A stretch of 64,000 nt of DNA from Cerasibacillus terrae (GTDB lineage: Bacteria > Bacillota > Bacilli > Bacillales > Amphibacillaceae): positions 1 to 64,000 of the forward strand of contig NZ_VDUW01000001.1 of NCBI RefSeq assembly GCF_008039555.1, in the 5' to 3' direction. This document shows positions 9,399-17,263 of the stretch, one piece after another. How positions within the stretch are numbered: the stretch's first letter is position 1; each line of letters opens with the position of its first letter. Under the pieces are notes generated by a model. The model saw only the letters and a program-made list of their open reading frames with translations. It made no database searches and was not told the DNA's origin. A program made the position numbers and the translations under genes.

Positions 9399-9556
9399 AA
9401 AAGCCTCTTCTAAGATAAGAAGAGGCTTCTATGTACAAGTTGTCCCGTCTTATCTTCAAAGCAAATTGCTTACTGGAATTGGCACAGTACTTCCTGAAAA
9501 AAGCCTGTTGCCGAGGTATCACAGGGCTAGTCCCTCCACCTCTCTGGATAAGAGTA
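9399..9556 (-). promoter_or_regulatory. SAM riboswitch (S-box) A with terminator
   Basis: On the minus strand, CTTATCCAGAGAGGTGGAGG is followed by GACTAGCCCTGTGATACCTC, GGCAACA and, later, AAGATAAGAC closing P1. The GGTGGAGGGACT and GGCAAC blocks are diagnostic of S-box aptamers. A terminator (GAAGCCTCTTC with GAAGAGGCTTTTTT, 9400-9429) follows directly. S-boxes terminate transcription when SAM is abundant. The controlled genes would be the decayed gene, the osmC-like gene and the symporter. Confidence 0.92.
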
Positions 9557-9632
9557 ATATGAAATTAATAATATATTACATGAATAATTTTGGGAAGTCA
9601 AGGGACGGAGGAATTAGAAGGGGAAGCATGGA

Positions 9633-9960
9633 TCGTTTCCGTACGAGTTACGCTGGCGGTCGTGCGAGTTTGGGCTGTTGTCGCACGAGTTCCAGCCGTT
9701 ACCTTGAGATTTCAGCCAACTCGAACGGGAAAAAGTTAACTCGTGCGGCAGAAGTCAAAACTTGAGCGACCCCCAAGTCAATTCGGGCGGCAGCACTACC
9801 AACTCGGGCGAAATCAATCGAATTAACTGTTGCCGCTCGAGTTCCAGCGAATGTCGCTCGAGTTCCAACCAAAGTCGCACGAGTTCCGGTGGCTCTCGCT
9901 CGAGTACCAGCCAGTGCCGCTCGAGTTCCAACCCATTCTGCGCTAGTTCGAAGTCGTGCC
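9633..9960. repeat. 21-bp imperfect tandem repeat array with inverted centre
   Basis: About 14 units of 21 bases sharing the core CGCTCGAGTTCCA or CGCACGAGTTCCA. Three units run forward (about 9639-9705), about four run inverted (AACTCGTGCGGCAGAAGTCA type, about 9735-9830), then six forward again (about 9835-9955). The array is more GC-rich than its surroundings. Because 21 is divisible by three, frames stay open in both directions (for example a GTRATLV heptad repeat), but there is no ribosome site or start that makes a gene likely. It sits between two S-box units. Confidence 0.8.
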
Positions 9961-9977
9961 CATGTTTCCACCTATCC

Positions 9978-10901
9978 CTACCGCCATCTTAACAAGTATC
10001 GTTCTAGTTGTGTAAGGATAGTCATTACGACGGTTACGATTAGACCGATGAATATAATCCCTGCTACTACTTGTGAGTAGTTACCGAAATCGGTGGCAAG
10101 TTTAACGTAATAGCCAACACCTGCGTTGGCTCCAATCATTTCAGCAGCTGTTAGTAGAATAAAGCTCAAAATCATACCGATTGTTAGCCCTGTGAAAATC
10201 GATGGTAGGGCTGCTGGGAGAATTATCTTTCTGAATAATGTCCAATTATTAACGCCTAACGTACGTGCAGAGCTAATATATCTACGATCAATTCCAGCTA
10301 CCCCATTTAATGCTGCCACAAAGATTGGCCAAAATGCACCGATAAAGATAATGAATGTGGACGATGCGGCAAAGGAAGGTAAAATGGATATGGCATATGG
10401 AATTAAAACAATTGGTGGAATTGGTGCTAAAACACTTGAAATCGGGCGCATCACCCTGTCCAATCTTCCATACCATGCACTAATCATACCTAAAGGAATT
10501 GCTAAACAAACGGCTAATAAATAACCTGACACAAGTAATCGAACAGATGAGAATAAATGAACAACTAATTCAGCACGATCCTCTTGAAATTGGAGCAGCA
10601 CTTCTCCTGGTGTTGGATAAACAAAACTAGTTAATATTCCAAAACGATTGGTTAACAATTCCCATAAAATAAATAAGACGAGAATAATAGAAACAATATC
10701 CGCAGTTACCTGTCTATAGGTATCCTTTTTATAAAAAAGTAATGATATGATTTGATACAATATGTAAATACCAATGAATAAACCAATCACATAACCATTC
10801 GATACGGCATCTCCAATAGAAGGGAAAATCAATACAGAAAGAATGCCTATAACTGTGAAAATAGTAGGTAATAGTTGATGACGTGTTATAATAGATTTCA
10901 T
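9978..10901 (-). CDS. ABC transporter permease, sulfonate/taurine type
   Basis: Membrane component with the BPD_transp_1 EAA loop SSARTLGVNNWTLFRKIILP (about residues 215-235) and about seven hydrophobic segments. The first about 80 residues add an unusual extra block of three helices before the canonical core. ATG 10901 is chosen over 10907 because the GGGGGA ribosome site is then nine bases away. It follows the ATPase gene with a short gap and forms an operon with it and the binding protein. The pairing with an NMT1/SsuA-like binding protein supports the sulfonate/taurine/nitrate class (SsuC/TauC). The substrate is inferred. Confidence 0.88.
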   Translation of the reverse strand: MKSIITRHQLLPTIFTVIGILSVLIFPSIGDAVSNGYVIGLFIGIYILYQIISLLFYKKDTYRQVTADIVSIILVLFILWELLTNRFGILTSFVYPTPGEVLLQFQEDRAELVVHLFSSVRLLVSGYLLAVCLAIPLGMISAWYGRLDRVMRPISSVLAPIPPIVLIPYAISILPSFAASSTFIIFIGAFWPIFVAALNGVAGIDRRYISSARTLGVNNWTLFRKIILPAALPSIFTGLTIGMILSFILLTAAEMIGANAGVGYYVKLATDFGNYSQVVAGIIFIGLIVTVVMTILTQLERYLLRWR

Positions 10902-10913
10902 GTTCATTTCCCC

Positions 10914-11675
10914 CTATGCGTTGCCTTCAATAGCTTGTAATAATTGCTTTCTAATTGTTAAATAGTCACGTTCATTTTCGAGCTCTTGTCGATCGCGTGG
11001 CCTTTTAAAGGGAATAGGCTTCGTAGTAATTATTTCTCCCTCATATAAAACGACTACACGGTCTGAAAGATAAATGGCTTCTTCAATATTGTGTGTGACA
11101 AGGATAATTGTTTTCCGTGATGTTTCCTTTTCCCATAAGTCCAATAATAGATTTTGGAGATGCTTTCTCGTAATTTCATCAACAGCAGCAAATGGTTCAT
11201 CCATTAGAAAAACGGGTGAATCGAGTGCAAACATTCTCGCAATTGCTACGCGTTGCTGCATCCCACCGGAAATTTGCGTAGGATATACATACTGGGATTT
11301 TCCTGTGATTCCTACTTTATCTAGTAACTTCTTGGATTGTTTGATCAGTTCCGTGTTTGATTTCTTTGATTTTTGCGAAAGGGCAAAGCGTACATTTTCC
11401 AGATTCGACATCCAAGGGAATAAAGAATAATTTTGAAAAACGACACCACGATCCGTGCCAGGACTTGTAATAATATTTTCATCCATTTTAAAAGCACCAA
11501 CGGACGGCTGGATAAGACCAGCTGCCACGTTGAGTGCAGTAGATTTACCGCATCCAGAAGGACCGACAAAAGAAATGATTTCACCTGATTCGATGGAAAG
11601 GTTAAAATTCTTAATCGCTTGCTGTCCATTTGATTCGTAAGTTACACCGACGTTGTCATATTGAATTGTACTCAA
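10914..11675 (-). CDS. ABC transporter ATPase, sulfonate/taurine type
   Basis: 253 residues with Walker A GPSGCGKST (about 38-46), Q-loop FQNYSLFPW, signature ISGGMQQRVAIARMFA, Walker B VFLMDEPFAAVD and switch histidine LVTHNIEEA, all intact. It closely follows the SsuB/TauB pattern and drives import through the adjacent permease. It lies between the permease and binding-protein genes, all on the minus strand behind S-box B. Confidence 0.92.
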   Translation of the reverse strand: MSTIQYDNVGVTYESNGQQAIKNFNLSIESGEIISFVGPSGCGKSTALNVAAGLIQPSVGAFKMDENIITSPGTDRGVVFQNYSLFPWMSNLENVRFALSQKSKKSNTELIKQSKKLLDKVGITGKSQYVYPTQISGGMQQRVAIARMFALDSPVFLMDEPFAAVDEITRKHLQNLLLDLWEKETSRKTIILVTHNIEEAIYLSDRVVVLYEGEIITTKPIPFKRPRDRQELENERDYLTIRKQLLQAIEGNA

Positions 11676-11715
11676 GATGTTTTCCCCCTATTATTCCATG
11701 TTCAAATGAGCATTT

Positions 11716-12783
11716 CTATATTTCTAGGTTTCTATCCTTATATCTATCAACCAATTTATCGTAGTACGCATTGTCTGGGTTTGCTTCAATTACATTATCT
11801 AGTGCTTCTTTATAAACTTCGATGTCGATAATATCGGATACATCTCGATCTTCTTCAAGGTAACCAATGTCTACCATTGTTTCTTTAAATGCAAGAATCG
11901 CTTCTTTATCTGGATCTGCGGTTTGAATCAGGTATCCATCGTATAAATCTTTTTCAATAATTGATTTGTCGACATCAATGTATGCTGCTACAGATGCAAT
12001 AACTTCCTCTTTATTATTTTCATCATGCAAAAATTCTTCTGCTTTGATCATTGCCTCCATGAAGCTCACATAAAGTTCCGGGCTATTTTCAAACTTCTCC
12101 GGGTTTGCAATCAACCGACCACAAACATGGTCATTCAAATATTCGTCACTGTAAGCGATAATTTCTAATCCTTCTTGTTTCGCTTTTTCAACAAATGGTA
12201 CCCACACGACACCAGCATCTACTTCCCCTTTGTTAACCGCTGTAATCACGTCGGCAGGGCTTTTCATTTCTACAATCTCTAAATCTTCTTCCCAATCTAA
12301 TCCTGCTTCCACTAAAGCACCTCTCCAAACAACATCACCCGTTGCAAGCGATACGGTAGCTACTTTTTTACCGGCAAAATTAGCAGGATCTTTTAATTCA
12401 TCAGCAAGTTCAGGCTTCGATACGACACCTGCGCCTGTTCCCATTTGTCCACCAAAGAAAACAAATTCAGCACCCTCGGACTCAAATTTAAGTGGTGCGG
12501 CTGTTCCGAATGTACCAACATCTAATTGTCCACCAGCAACAGCAGTAATACCTTCCCCACTATTACTAAAGGAATTAAACGTAACATCTAGACCAGCTTC
12601 TTCAAAAAATCCTTGCTCCTCTGCGATGAAGTATAAACTATGTCCAGTTGTAGCTAGATAGCCTACATTTACCGGTGTCAGTCCTTCCTCACTTTGACTT
12701 TTCTCAGTCCCTGAGGCAGTTTGGCATCCTGCGATAAAAAATACTAAAACGATCAAACTAACTAATGGTTTAACAAATTTCAT
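11716..12783 (-). CDS. ABC substrate-binding lipoprotein, SsuA/NMT1-like
   Basis: 355 residues from ATG 12783, seven bases after GAGGGG. A longer upstream frame would read through the riboswitch terminator and is rejected. The signal peptide ends in a lipobox (FFIAGCQTASG, Cys about 20), so the protein is anchored outside the membrane. The mature part begins TPVNVGYLATTGHSLYFIAE and has EEQGFFEEAGLDV and AVAGGQLDVGTFGTAAPLKF, the usual NMT1/SsuA pocket motifs. First gene of the three-gene transporter operon. Likely captures a sulfonate or similar sulfur source, as the S-box suggests. Confidence 0.9.
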   Translation of the reverse strand: MKFVKPLVSLIVLVFFIAGCQTASGTEKSQSEEGLTPVNVGYLATTGHSLYFIAEEQGFFEEAGLDVTFNSFSNSGEGITAVAGGQLDVGTFGTAAPLKFESEGAEFVFFGGQMGTGAGVVSKPELADELKDPANFAGKKVATVSLATGDVVWRGALVEAGLDWEEDLEIVEMKSPADVITAVNKGEVDAGVVWVPFVEKAKQEGLEIIAYSDEYLNDHVCGRLIANPEKFENSPELYVSFMEAMIKAEEFLHDENNKEEVIASVAAYIDVDKSIIEKDLYDGYLIQTADPDKEAILAFKETMVDIGYLEEDRDVSDIIDIEVYKEALDNVIEANPDNAYYDKLVDRYKDRNLEI

Positions 12784-12841
12784 GTTTTTGCACCCCTCTA
12801 AAATAGTTTTTTTAAAAAACAATAATCTGCATCGAGCACGA

Positions 12842-13022
12842 AAAAAAACCCCTTCACAAGGAAGGGGTTTTATGTACGAACGCACAGGCTACCACTTCCT
12901 CATCTTCTGGTATCAACAAAATAAAGTTGAACCACTGAAATTAGCACCGTTGCAGTACGTAACCTGCATGGTTGCTGAAGTGTCATCGGGTCAGTCCCTC
13001 GACTTCTCTTGATAAGGAAAAT
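12842..13022 (-). promoter_or_regulatory. SAM riboswitch (S-box) B with terminator
   Basis: Minus strand: CTTATCAAGAGAAGTCGAGG, GACTGACCCGATGACACTTC, AGCAACC, then ACGGTGCTAATTTC, the classical S-box order. A terminator with a stem of AAACCCCTTCC and GGAAGGGGTTT-type arms and a T-run lies at 12842-12870, just before the binding-protein gene. It would switch off the transporter when SAM is plentiful. Confidence 0.95.
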
Positions 13023-13089
13023 ATGAGATTATGTTTTTTTGACTTATTCGAATCTTACTCTATAAAAAAATGTTTGTCAATATTATTTT

Positions 13090-13352
13090 TAGAAGAAGTT
13101 CAAAAAGTCCGGTAAAAATGACACATCGCAGGGGACCTTCTGCTAAAACCGCCCACGTCCTGTGGGCAACACAGAAGTCACCACAACACGCGAGAAGCTC
13201 GTTGGCTTGTTTCTCCGCTCCTTGGAAAAGAAAAAACACTTTTCCTGCGTGCTAGAGCGTTTGCTCATGTATCTAACTGCATACATTCCGCTGCTCGAAA
13301 CTACGCCGTCTCGAACTTCTCGGTCCTTTTTATCCTTCTTTTTGAACACACA
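13090..13352. repeat. MITE-like repeat with GTTCAAAAAG inverted ends
   Basis: About 260 bases bounded by GTTCAAAAAG (about 13097) and CTTTTTGAACAC (about 13339). The interior is more GC-rich than the flanks and contains no gene. Frames on both strands are short and lack ribosome sites. A second, minimal copy of the same ends forms the hairpin at 13460-13498. Confidence 0.55.
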
Positions 13353-13459
13353 TTTTTAATATATATTCATTAAGCGCTTACACTAAAAATCTAATATTCT
13401 ATAAACTTTTCTATTGATTTTTGCAAAAATTTGCGGTAAGATTTAAACAAATCAAATGA

Positions 13460-13498
13460 CGTGTTCAAAAAGTGAGAAGCTTGGCTTTTTGAACATCC
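13460..13498. repeat. short hairpin sharing the MITE-like ends
   Basis: TGTTCAAAAAG, a 12-base spacer and CTTTTTGAACA form a near-perfect 11-bp stem. The stem has the same sequence as the ends of the 13090-13352 element, so it may be a deletion derivative. It stands right before S-box C. Confidence 0.6.
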
Positions 13499-13508
13499 AT
13501 AAAACATA

Positions 13509-13682
13509 TTCTTATTACGAGTGGTGGAGGGACTGGCCCTTTGAAGCCCAGCAACCGTCAATAGATTTTTTCTATTGAAATGGTGCTAATTCCTGCAGGA
13601 TGATCGTCCTGGGAGATGAGAAGAGAACGCATTTAATGATGTATGTATAAAACTCTCTTCTTTTAGGAAGGGAGTTTTTTAA
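13509..13682 (+). promoter_or_regulatory. SAM riboswitch (S-box) C with terminator
   Basis: Plus strand: TCTTATTACGAGTGGTGGAG, GGACTGGCCCTTTGAAGCCC, AGCAACC, AATGGTGCTAATTCCTGCAG and GGGAGATGAGAAGA closing P1. The terminator is AAACTCTCTTC with GAAGGGAGTTTTTT (13650-13680). It precedes the truncated CoA-transferase gene, so its operon has been cut off from it. Confidence 0.93.
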
Positions 13683-13745
13683 TTTCTTCTTTTCTCAAAT
13701 TCAAAAGATAAAAATATACGTTATTGCGAAAAAGGGGAGAAGGTA

Positions 13746-13916
13746 ATGAAGCCAATTATTGATGCGAGAGAGGCCGTAAAGCATGTCAAGGATGGATCGA
13801 CAATCATGTTTGGAGGATTTTTAAATGCTGCCGAAACACTAGTCGATGCGTTAGTTGAAGCGAATGTACAAAATCTAACTGGGATAAAGTTAAAGCTGAA
13901 TGGATTCAACAAATAA
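13746..13916 (+). pseudogene. CoA-transferase subunit A, 5' fragment
   Basis: ATG 13746 follows GGGGAGAAGG. About 45 codons (MKPIIDAREAVKHVKDGSTI, MFGGFLNAAETLVDALVEA, NVQNLT) match the N-terminus of 3-oxoacid/acetate CoA-transferase alpha subunits, including the GGF loop. The similarity stops at about 13880, and the frame ends 12 codons later in unrelated sequence. The rest of subunit A and all of subunit B are absent from the window. The breakpoint marks the left edge of the accessory DNA carrying the HEPN genes and flagellin copy 2. Confidence 0.8.
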
Positions 13917-13924
13917 AGGGATTT

Positions 13925-14200
13925 ATGAATAGGATAAAAGGTTGGCTTGTACAGAATCAAAAAGAAGGATTAATTGATGTTGCTGAAAAGGAGATTGAAA
14001 TCACAGAAGAACACCTTGGGAAATATATAGTACCATCGCTAGTACTAACTATTGGATCAGAAAGCATCAAAATAACCCCTGTGGGACGTCTCATTATTGG
14101 AGCTAGTGGAAGAGTGGACATTAGTTCATTTATGAATCGTTTTATTGTTCTGTACCATTCGGAAAAGGGTTGGATAAAATTATGGAATGGTATGAAATAA
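13925..14200 (+). CDS. hypothetical protein, possibly 5'-truncated
   Basis: 91 codons from ATG 13925. The frame stays open upstream to the CoA-transferase breakpoint (NWDKVKAEWIQQIKGF), so the true start may be missing. The protein has a helical N-terminus and a beta-rich second half (VPSLVLTIGSESIKITPVGR, LIIGASGRVDISS). It overlaps the start of the HEPN gene that follows, which suggests co-translation. I do not recognise the family. A partner of the HEPN protein is possible but unproven. Confidence 0.5.
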   Translation: MNRIKGWLVQNQKEGLIDVAEKEIEITEEHLGKYIVPSLVLTIGSESIKITPVGRLIIGASGRVDISSFMNRFIVLYHSEKGWIKLWNGMK

Positions 14201-14661
14201 ATCTAGATTCCCAAAAAGTCCTGAAGAAAATAATAAAGAAGAATCCTGAAATAATCCCTCTTCAAAGTGTATTAGTTGCAAAAGAATTAAAAGAAACAAC
14301 TAAACTATTAGAAACTTCCATTGTTGAATTAAACGATTTAACGGTAGTCTCGCTAGTTTCCATCTTTGAACAAACATTGATTGGGCATCTGAAAAATTTA
14401 ATATACTCTCAGTTTGAGCCTAAAAATGAGTTGAATAAGAGAATAAGTGACTACACTATTGAACATGCAGAACGGGGCCGATTTACCGAGATTATTGAAT
14501 TATTTAAGCCACAAGTGGATTCTGAATTAATTGGCATGGTTAAACAAGTATATACATATCGTAATTGGGTTGCACATGGAAAACTTGGTGACGCACCAGC
14601 TAAAATTGATCCAATTTCTGCTTACGAACGCTTATCTGACTTTTTAAATAAAGTATTATAG
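14182..14661 (+). CDS. HEPN-domain protein
   Basis: About 159 residues, probably from ATG 14182 (MEWYEINLDSQKVLKK), although a TTG at 14170 is also in frame. It is all-helical and near the C-terminus carries YTYRNWVAHGKLG, an R-x4-H motif typical of HEPN RNases and RiboL-PSP-HEPN proteins. HEPN proteins act in toxin-antitoxin, abortive infection and RNA processing systems. It overlaps the preceding small gene by 19 bases and ends 22 bases before the truncated flagellin copy 2. Confidence 0.65.
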   Translation: MEWYEINLDSQKVLKKIIKKNPEIIPLQSVLVAKELKETTKLLETSIVELNDLTVVSLVSIFEQTLIGHLKNLIYSQFEPKNELNKRISDYTIEHAERGRFTEIIELFKPQVDSELIGMVKQVYTYRNWVAHGKLGDAPAKIDPISAYERLSDFLNKVL

Positions 14662-14859
14662 TGATTAATTCAGCTCAAACTCTACACGTATCGTCAGTTA
14701 GGAACTGCAAACGACATGAGATCTGAATCAATGCAGAAACTATCATCAGGACTACGTATTAACAGTGCTGCAGATGATGCAGCTGGTCTAGCAATTTCTG
14801 AGAAAATGCGTGGACAGATTCGTGGGTTAGAACAAGCACAAAGTAATGCACAAGACGGT

Positions 14860-15137
14860 AAACTAGAAATGCCGCTCTAAGCAGTAATGTTTAGATGAAC
14901 ACTCCGTGAATTCGGTGGAACCCCAAACCAGCCTTAAAGGTGGATGGTGGGCAATACCGAGCCAAGCCTAATGAATTGGTGATATGTAATTAGGAAGGTG
15001 TAACGATCAGGTGGTGAGGAGCCATACCGATAACCCACCCACGAGCGCGGGGCATCCAAAAGGGATGAAGATATGATCTGAACTTTATGGAAACATAAAG
15101 AAGCAGCGGATAAAGAGCCACTGCGATAACATATTTG
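14860..15137 (+). ncRNA. group I intron 1 in flagellin copy 2 (278 nt)
   Basis: Splice sites follow the group I rules: exon 1 ends in T (14859) and the intron ends in G (15137). The P1 guide GCCG (about 14871-14874) pairs with exon CGGT with a U-G wobble at the splice site. P4 pairs TCGGT (14912-14916) with ACCGA (14956-14960). P7 pairs GATCA (15005-15009) with TGATC (15074-15078) within the conserved GAAGATATGATCTGAAC. No ORF is present, so it is not self-mobile. The uninterrupted site in copies 1 and 3 confirms the boundaries. Unspliced RNA would end the protein after nine intron-encoded positions (KLEMPL, stop). Confidence 0.9.
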
Positions 15138-16616
15138 ATTTCAATGATCCAAACAGCTGAAGGTGCATTAAACGAGACACATAGCATTCTTCAACGTATG
15201 CGTGAACTAGCTACACAAGCAGCAAATGATACAAACACAGAAACAGACCGTGGTGAAATTCAAAAGGAAATTAATCAATTATCATCTGAAATTAACCGTA
15301 TTGGTAATACTACGGAGTTTAATACACAGAGTCTTTTAAAAGGTGAAAACAAAGCTAATCTTGATAAAACTAGTATTTCAGGGTTGAGTGGATCGTTAGC
15401 TGACGGTGCTATTGACACAACTGAAGCTACTCAAGTGTTTACAATGGAGGGCGTTGATGCTGGTACTGCTAATGCTGATATTAGTACTATTACTGGTACT
15501 AGCTTAGAATTATCATTAAATGGTGAAAATATTACAATTAATTTTGCTCAAGATACAAATTTAACAGATGGCACTGCAAAGGTCAACAGTGATAGTGTTA
15601 CAGCTAATTCTGTTACAGTAAATTTAGATGCAACTGATGCAGATGTGCTTTCGGCAGCAGACTTTGGAGATGCTGTTGAATCAGCCCTTAATGAAGTCCT
15701 CAAGAAAAATGAAACATTATCTGGTAATTATAGTGTAGCTAATGATGGATCAGGTAAAATTACTTTATCTGCAACAAAAGAAGGAGATTTTGCTGGAGAT
15801 AAAGGTTATATTGATGCACTTACTGATACAACCGCAATAACTGGTGCTGGAACTTCCAGTATTGGTACAACTGACAGCTATAAAGCTTATAAATCAGTTG
15901 ACTTCTCCGGAATGACCTCATCTGATATTGAGGATTTGGTAGATACGGGAATGACAATTAATGGACAGCAAATTGAATTTTATAACGCTGATAAAGGTGC
16001 TTATAATGGTGAGGCTATTGGGATTAATATTAGTTCAGCAATTAATGCAGGCTCAGGTAATGATGTTGAATTAGCAAATACTATTGCTAAACAGTTAGGC
16101 TCAGAGCTTGAAGGAGTTAATGTAATACAAGGAGACGGAGCTACTAACTATGGTGAGACAGGTTCCACTCCTCCAGCAACTTCCGCAATTGTTATTGAAG
16201 CTAAAGTTGCCGGAGATGCAGGTGAAAACATAGAAATTACTGATGGTGGTGTCCAAGAAGATTTCACAGCTACCTTCCAAGTTGGTGCTAATGAAGGTCA
16301 AAGTATGACTATTGAAATTGCTGATATGAGAGCCAATGCTCTCGGCTTGACAGGTAAAGCTGGTGCAGATGGCTTTACAGAAACAAATTCTGTTACTGAT
16401 GGTACAGATAATAAAGATGTTGAAGCTGCTCTTGATGTATCAACACATGAGAGTGCGGCGGAGGCAATTACCGTAATCAACGATGCAATTGAAGAAGTAT
16501 CATCACAACGTTCTGAACTTGGTGCATACCAAAACCGTTTAGATCACACAATTAATAACCTAGGTACTTCAGCTGAAAACTTAACAGCTGCGGAATCTCG
16601 TATTCGTGACGTAGAT

Positions 16617-16982
16617 TATGCTTTAGCTGCTGCATAAGCAGTGACAAGCACAGTCGTCCTAGCTGGTAACGGCTAGCGATTATAATCGGGTGAATTGCTG
16701 GAAACCCCTTAGAACTTTTCTTACCACAACGTAGTTGGAAACGACAGGCGCGAAGGTCCTGAAAAAAGAAAAGATTGGGCAATCAGCAGCCAAGCTCCTG
16801 TGCGGAAACGCTGGAGAAGGTTCAACGACTAGGATAAACCATCTAAAAGCTAAGCTATGATGATGAAATCCGTAGGTGAAACAATGTGCATCAGCATTGT
16901 GAATCCGAAGTTCCCGACCCCTACTAGATTGCTAGAGGGTGAAGATATAGTCTAGTCATTTATGAAAGTAAATGTTCGCACG
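16617..16982 (+). ncRNA. group I intron 2 in flagellin copy 2 (366 nt)
   Basis: Exon GTAGAT ends in T (16616) and the intron ends in G (16982). P1 pairs GATTATGCT with AGCACAGTC, with U-G at the splice site and one mismatch. P4 pairs TGCTG (16696-16700) with CAGCA (16784-16788). P7 pairs GACTA (16827-16831) with TAGTC (16948-16952) inside GAAGATATAGTCTAG. The intron has no ORF. Its first codons in the exon frame read YALAAA and stop. A close relative interrupts copy 3 at the same codon, with compensatory stem changes. Confidence 0.93.
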
Positions 16983-17112
16983 ATGGCGAAAGAAATGATG
17001 ACTCAAACTAAAGCATCTATCCTTGCACAAGCATCACAAGCAATGCTTGCCCAAGCAAATCAGATGCCACAAGGAGTTTTACAACTTCTGCGCTAATTTT
17101 AGATTATTTGGA

Positions 17113-17145
17113 AGGGACTCTAGTTATGCTAGGGTCTCTTTTATT
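17113..17145 (+). terminator. flagellin copy 2 terminator
   Basis: GGACTCTAG pairs with CTAGGGTCT over a five-base loop and is followed by CTTTTATT, 16 bases past the stop codon. Confidence 0.7.
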
Positions 17146-17263
17146 AACCATTTAAATCAAAGTAAGTCTGAGTCCCATAAGGGTGTACGGAATTCTGGTT
17201 AGGTTGCGAAAGCTAGGTAATAAAAACTAATAACCAGTAAAACTTTAATAAAGGAGAATAACT

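Larger units (their letters stand above)
14683..17096 (+). pseudogene. flagellin copy 2: 5'-truncated, split by two group I introns
   Basis: Similarity to flagellin begins abruptly at ACACGTATCGTCAGTTAGG (14684), equal to about codon 14 of copy 1. The start codon, leader, ribosome site and sigma-D promoter are missing, and the frame runs back into a stop. Exon 1 ends QDG (14859), exon 2 is 15138-16616 ([16 protein letters not shown] to RIRDVD), and exon 3 is 16983-17096 ([16 protein letters not shown] to QGVLQLLR). Removing both introns joins the frame exactly as in copy 1. The central domain differs strongly from copy 1 while the ends are nearly the same. As it stands no flagellin can be made unless the 5' end is supplied by recombination. 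Confidence 0.88.

Noticed and set aside
9633..9960. CRISPR array
   Set aside because: The units are contiguous 21-mers without unique spacers, diverge strongly and include inverted copies. There are no cas genes.
9699..9971. minus-strand gene encoding a GTRATLV heptad repeat
   Set aside because: The frame is open only because the 21-bp repeat keeps phase. It has no ribosome site, and the plus strand is equally open.
13143..13349. 68-codon minus-strand frame inside the MITE-like element
   Set aside because: It is composed of repeat sequence and bounded by the inverted ends, with no ribosome site. It is treated as part of the repeat.
13925..14683. third group I intron upstream of flagellin copy 2 explaining the missing 5' exon
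   Set aside because: The DNA before the break is coding sequence of the HEPN gene. No P7/S-type GAAGATATAG block or terminal G is present.
14662..14690. GTG start for flagellin copy 2 (GTG ATT AAT TCA GCT)
   Set aside because: It has a faint resemblance to the flagellin start but is out of frame with RQLG and has no ribosome site.
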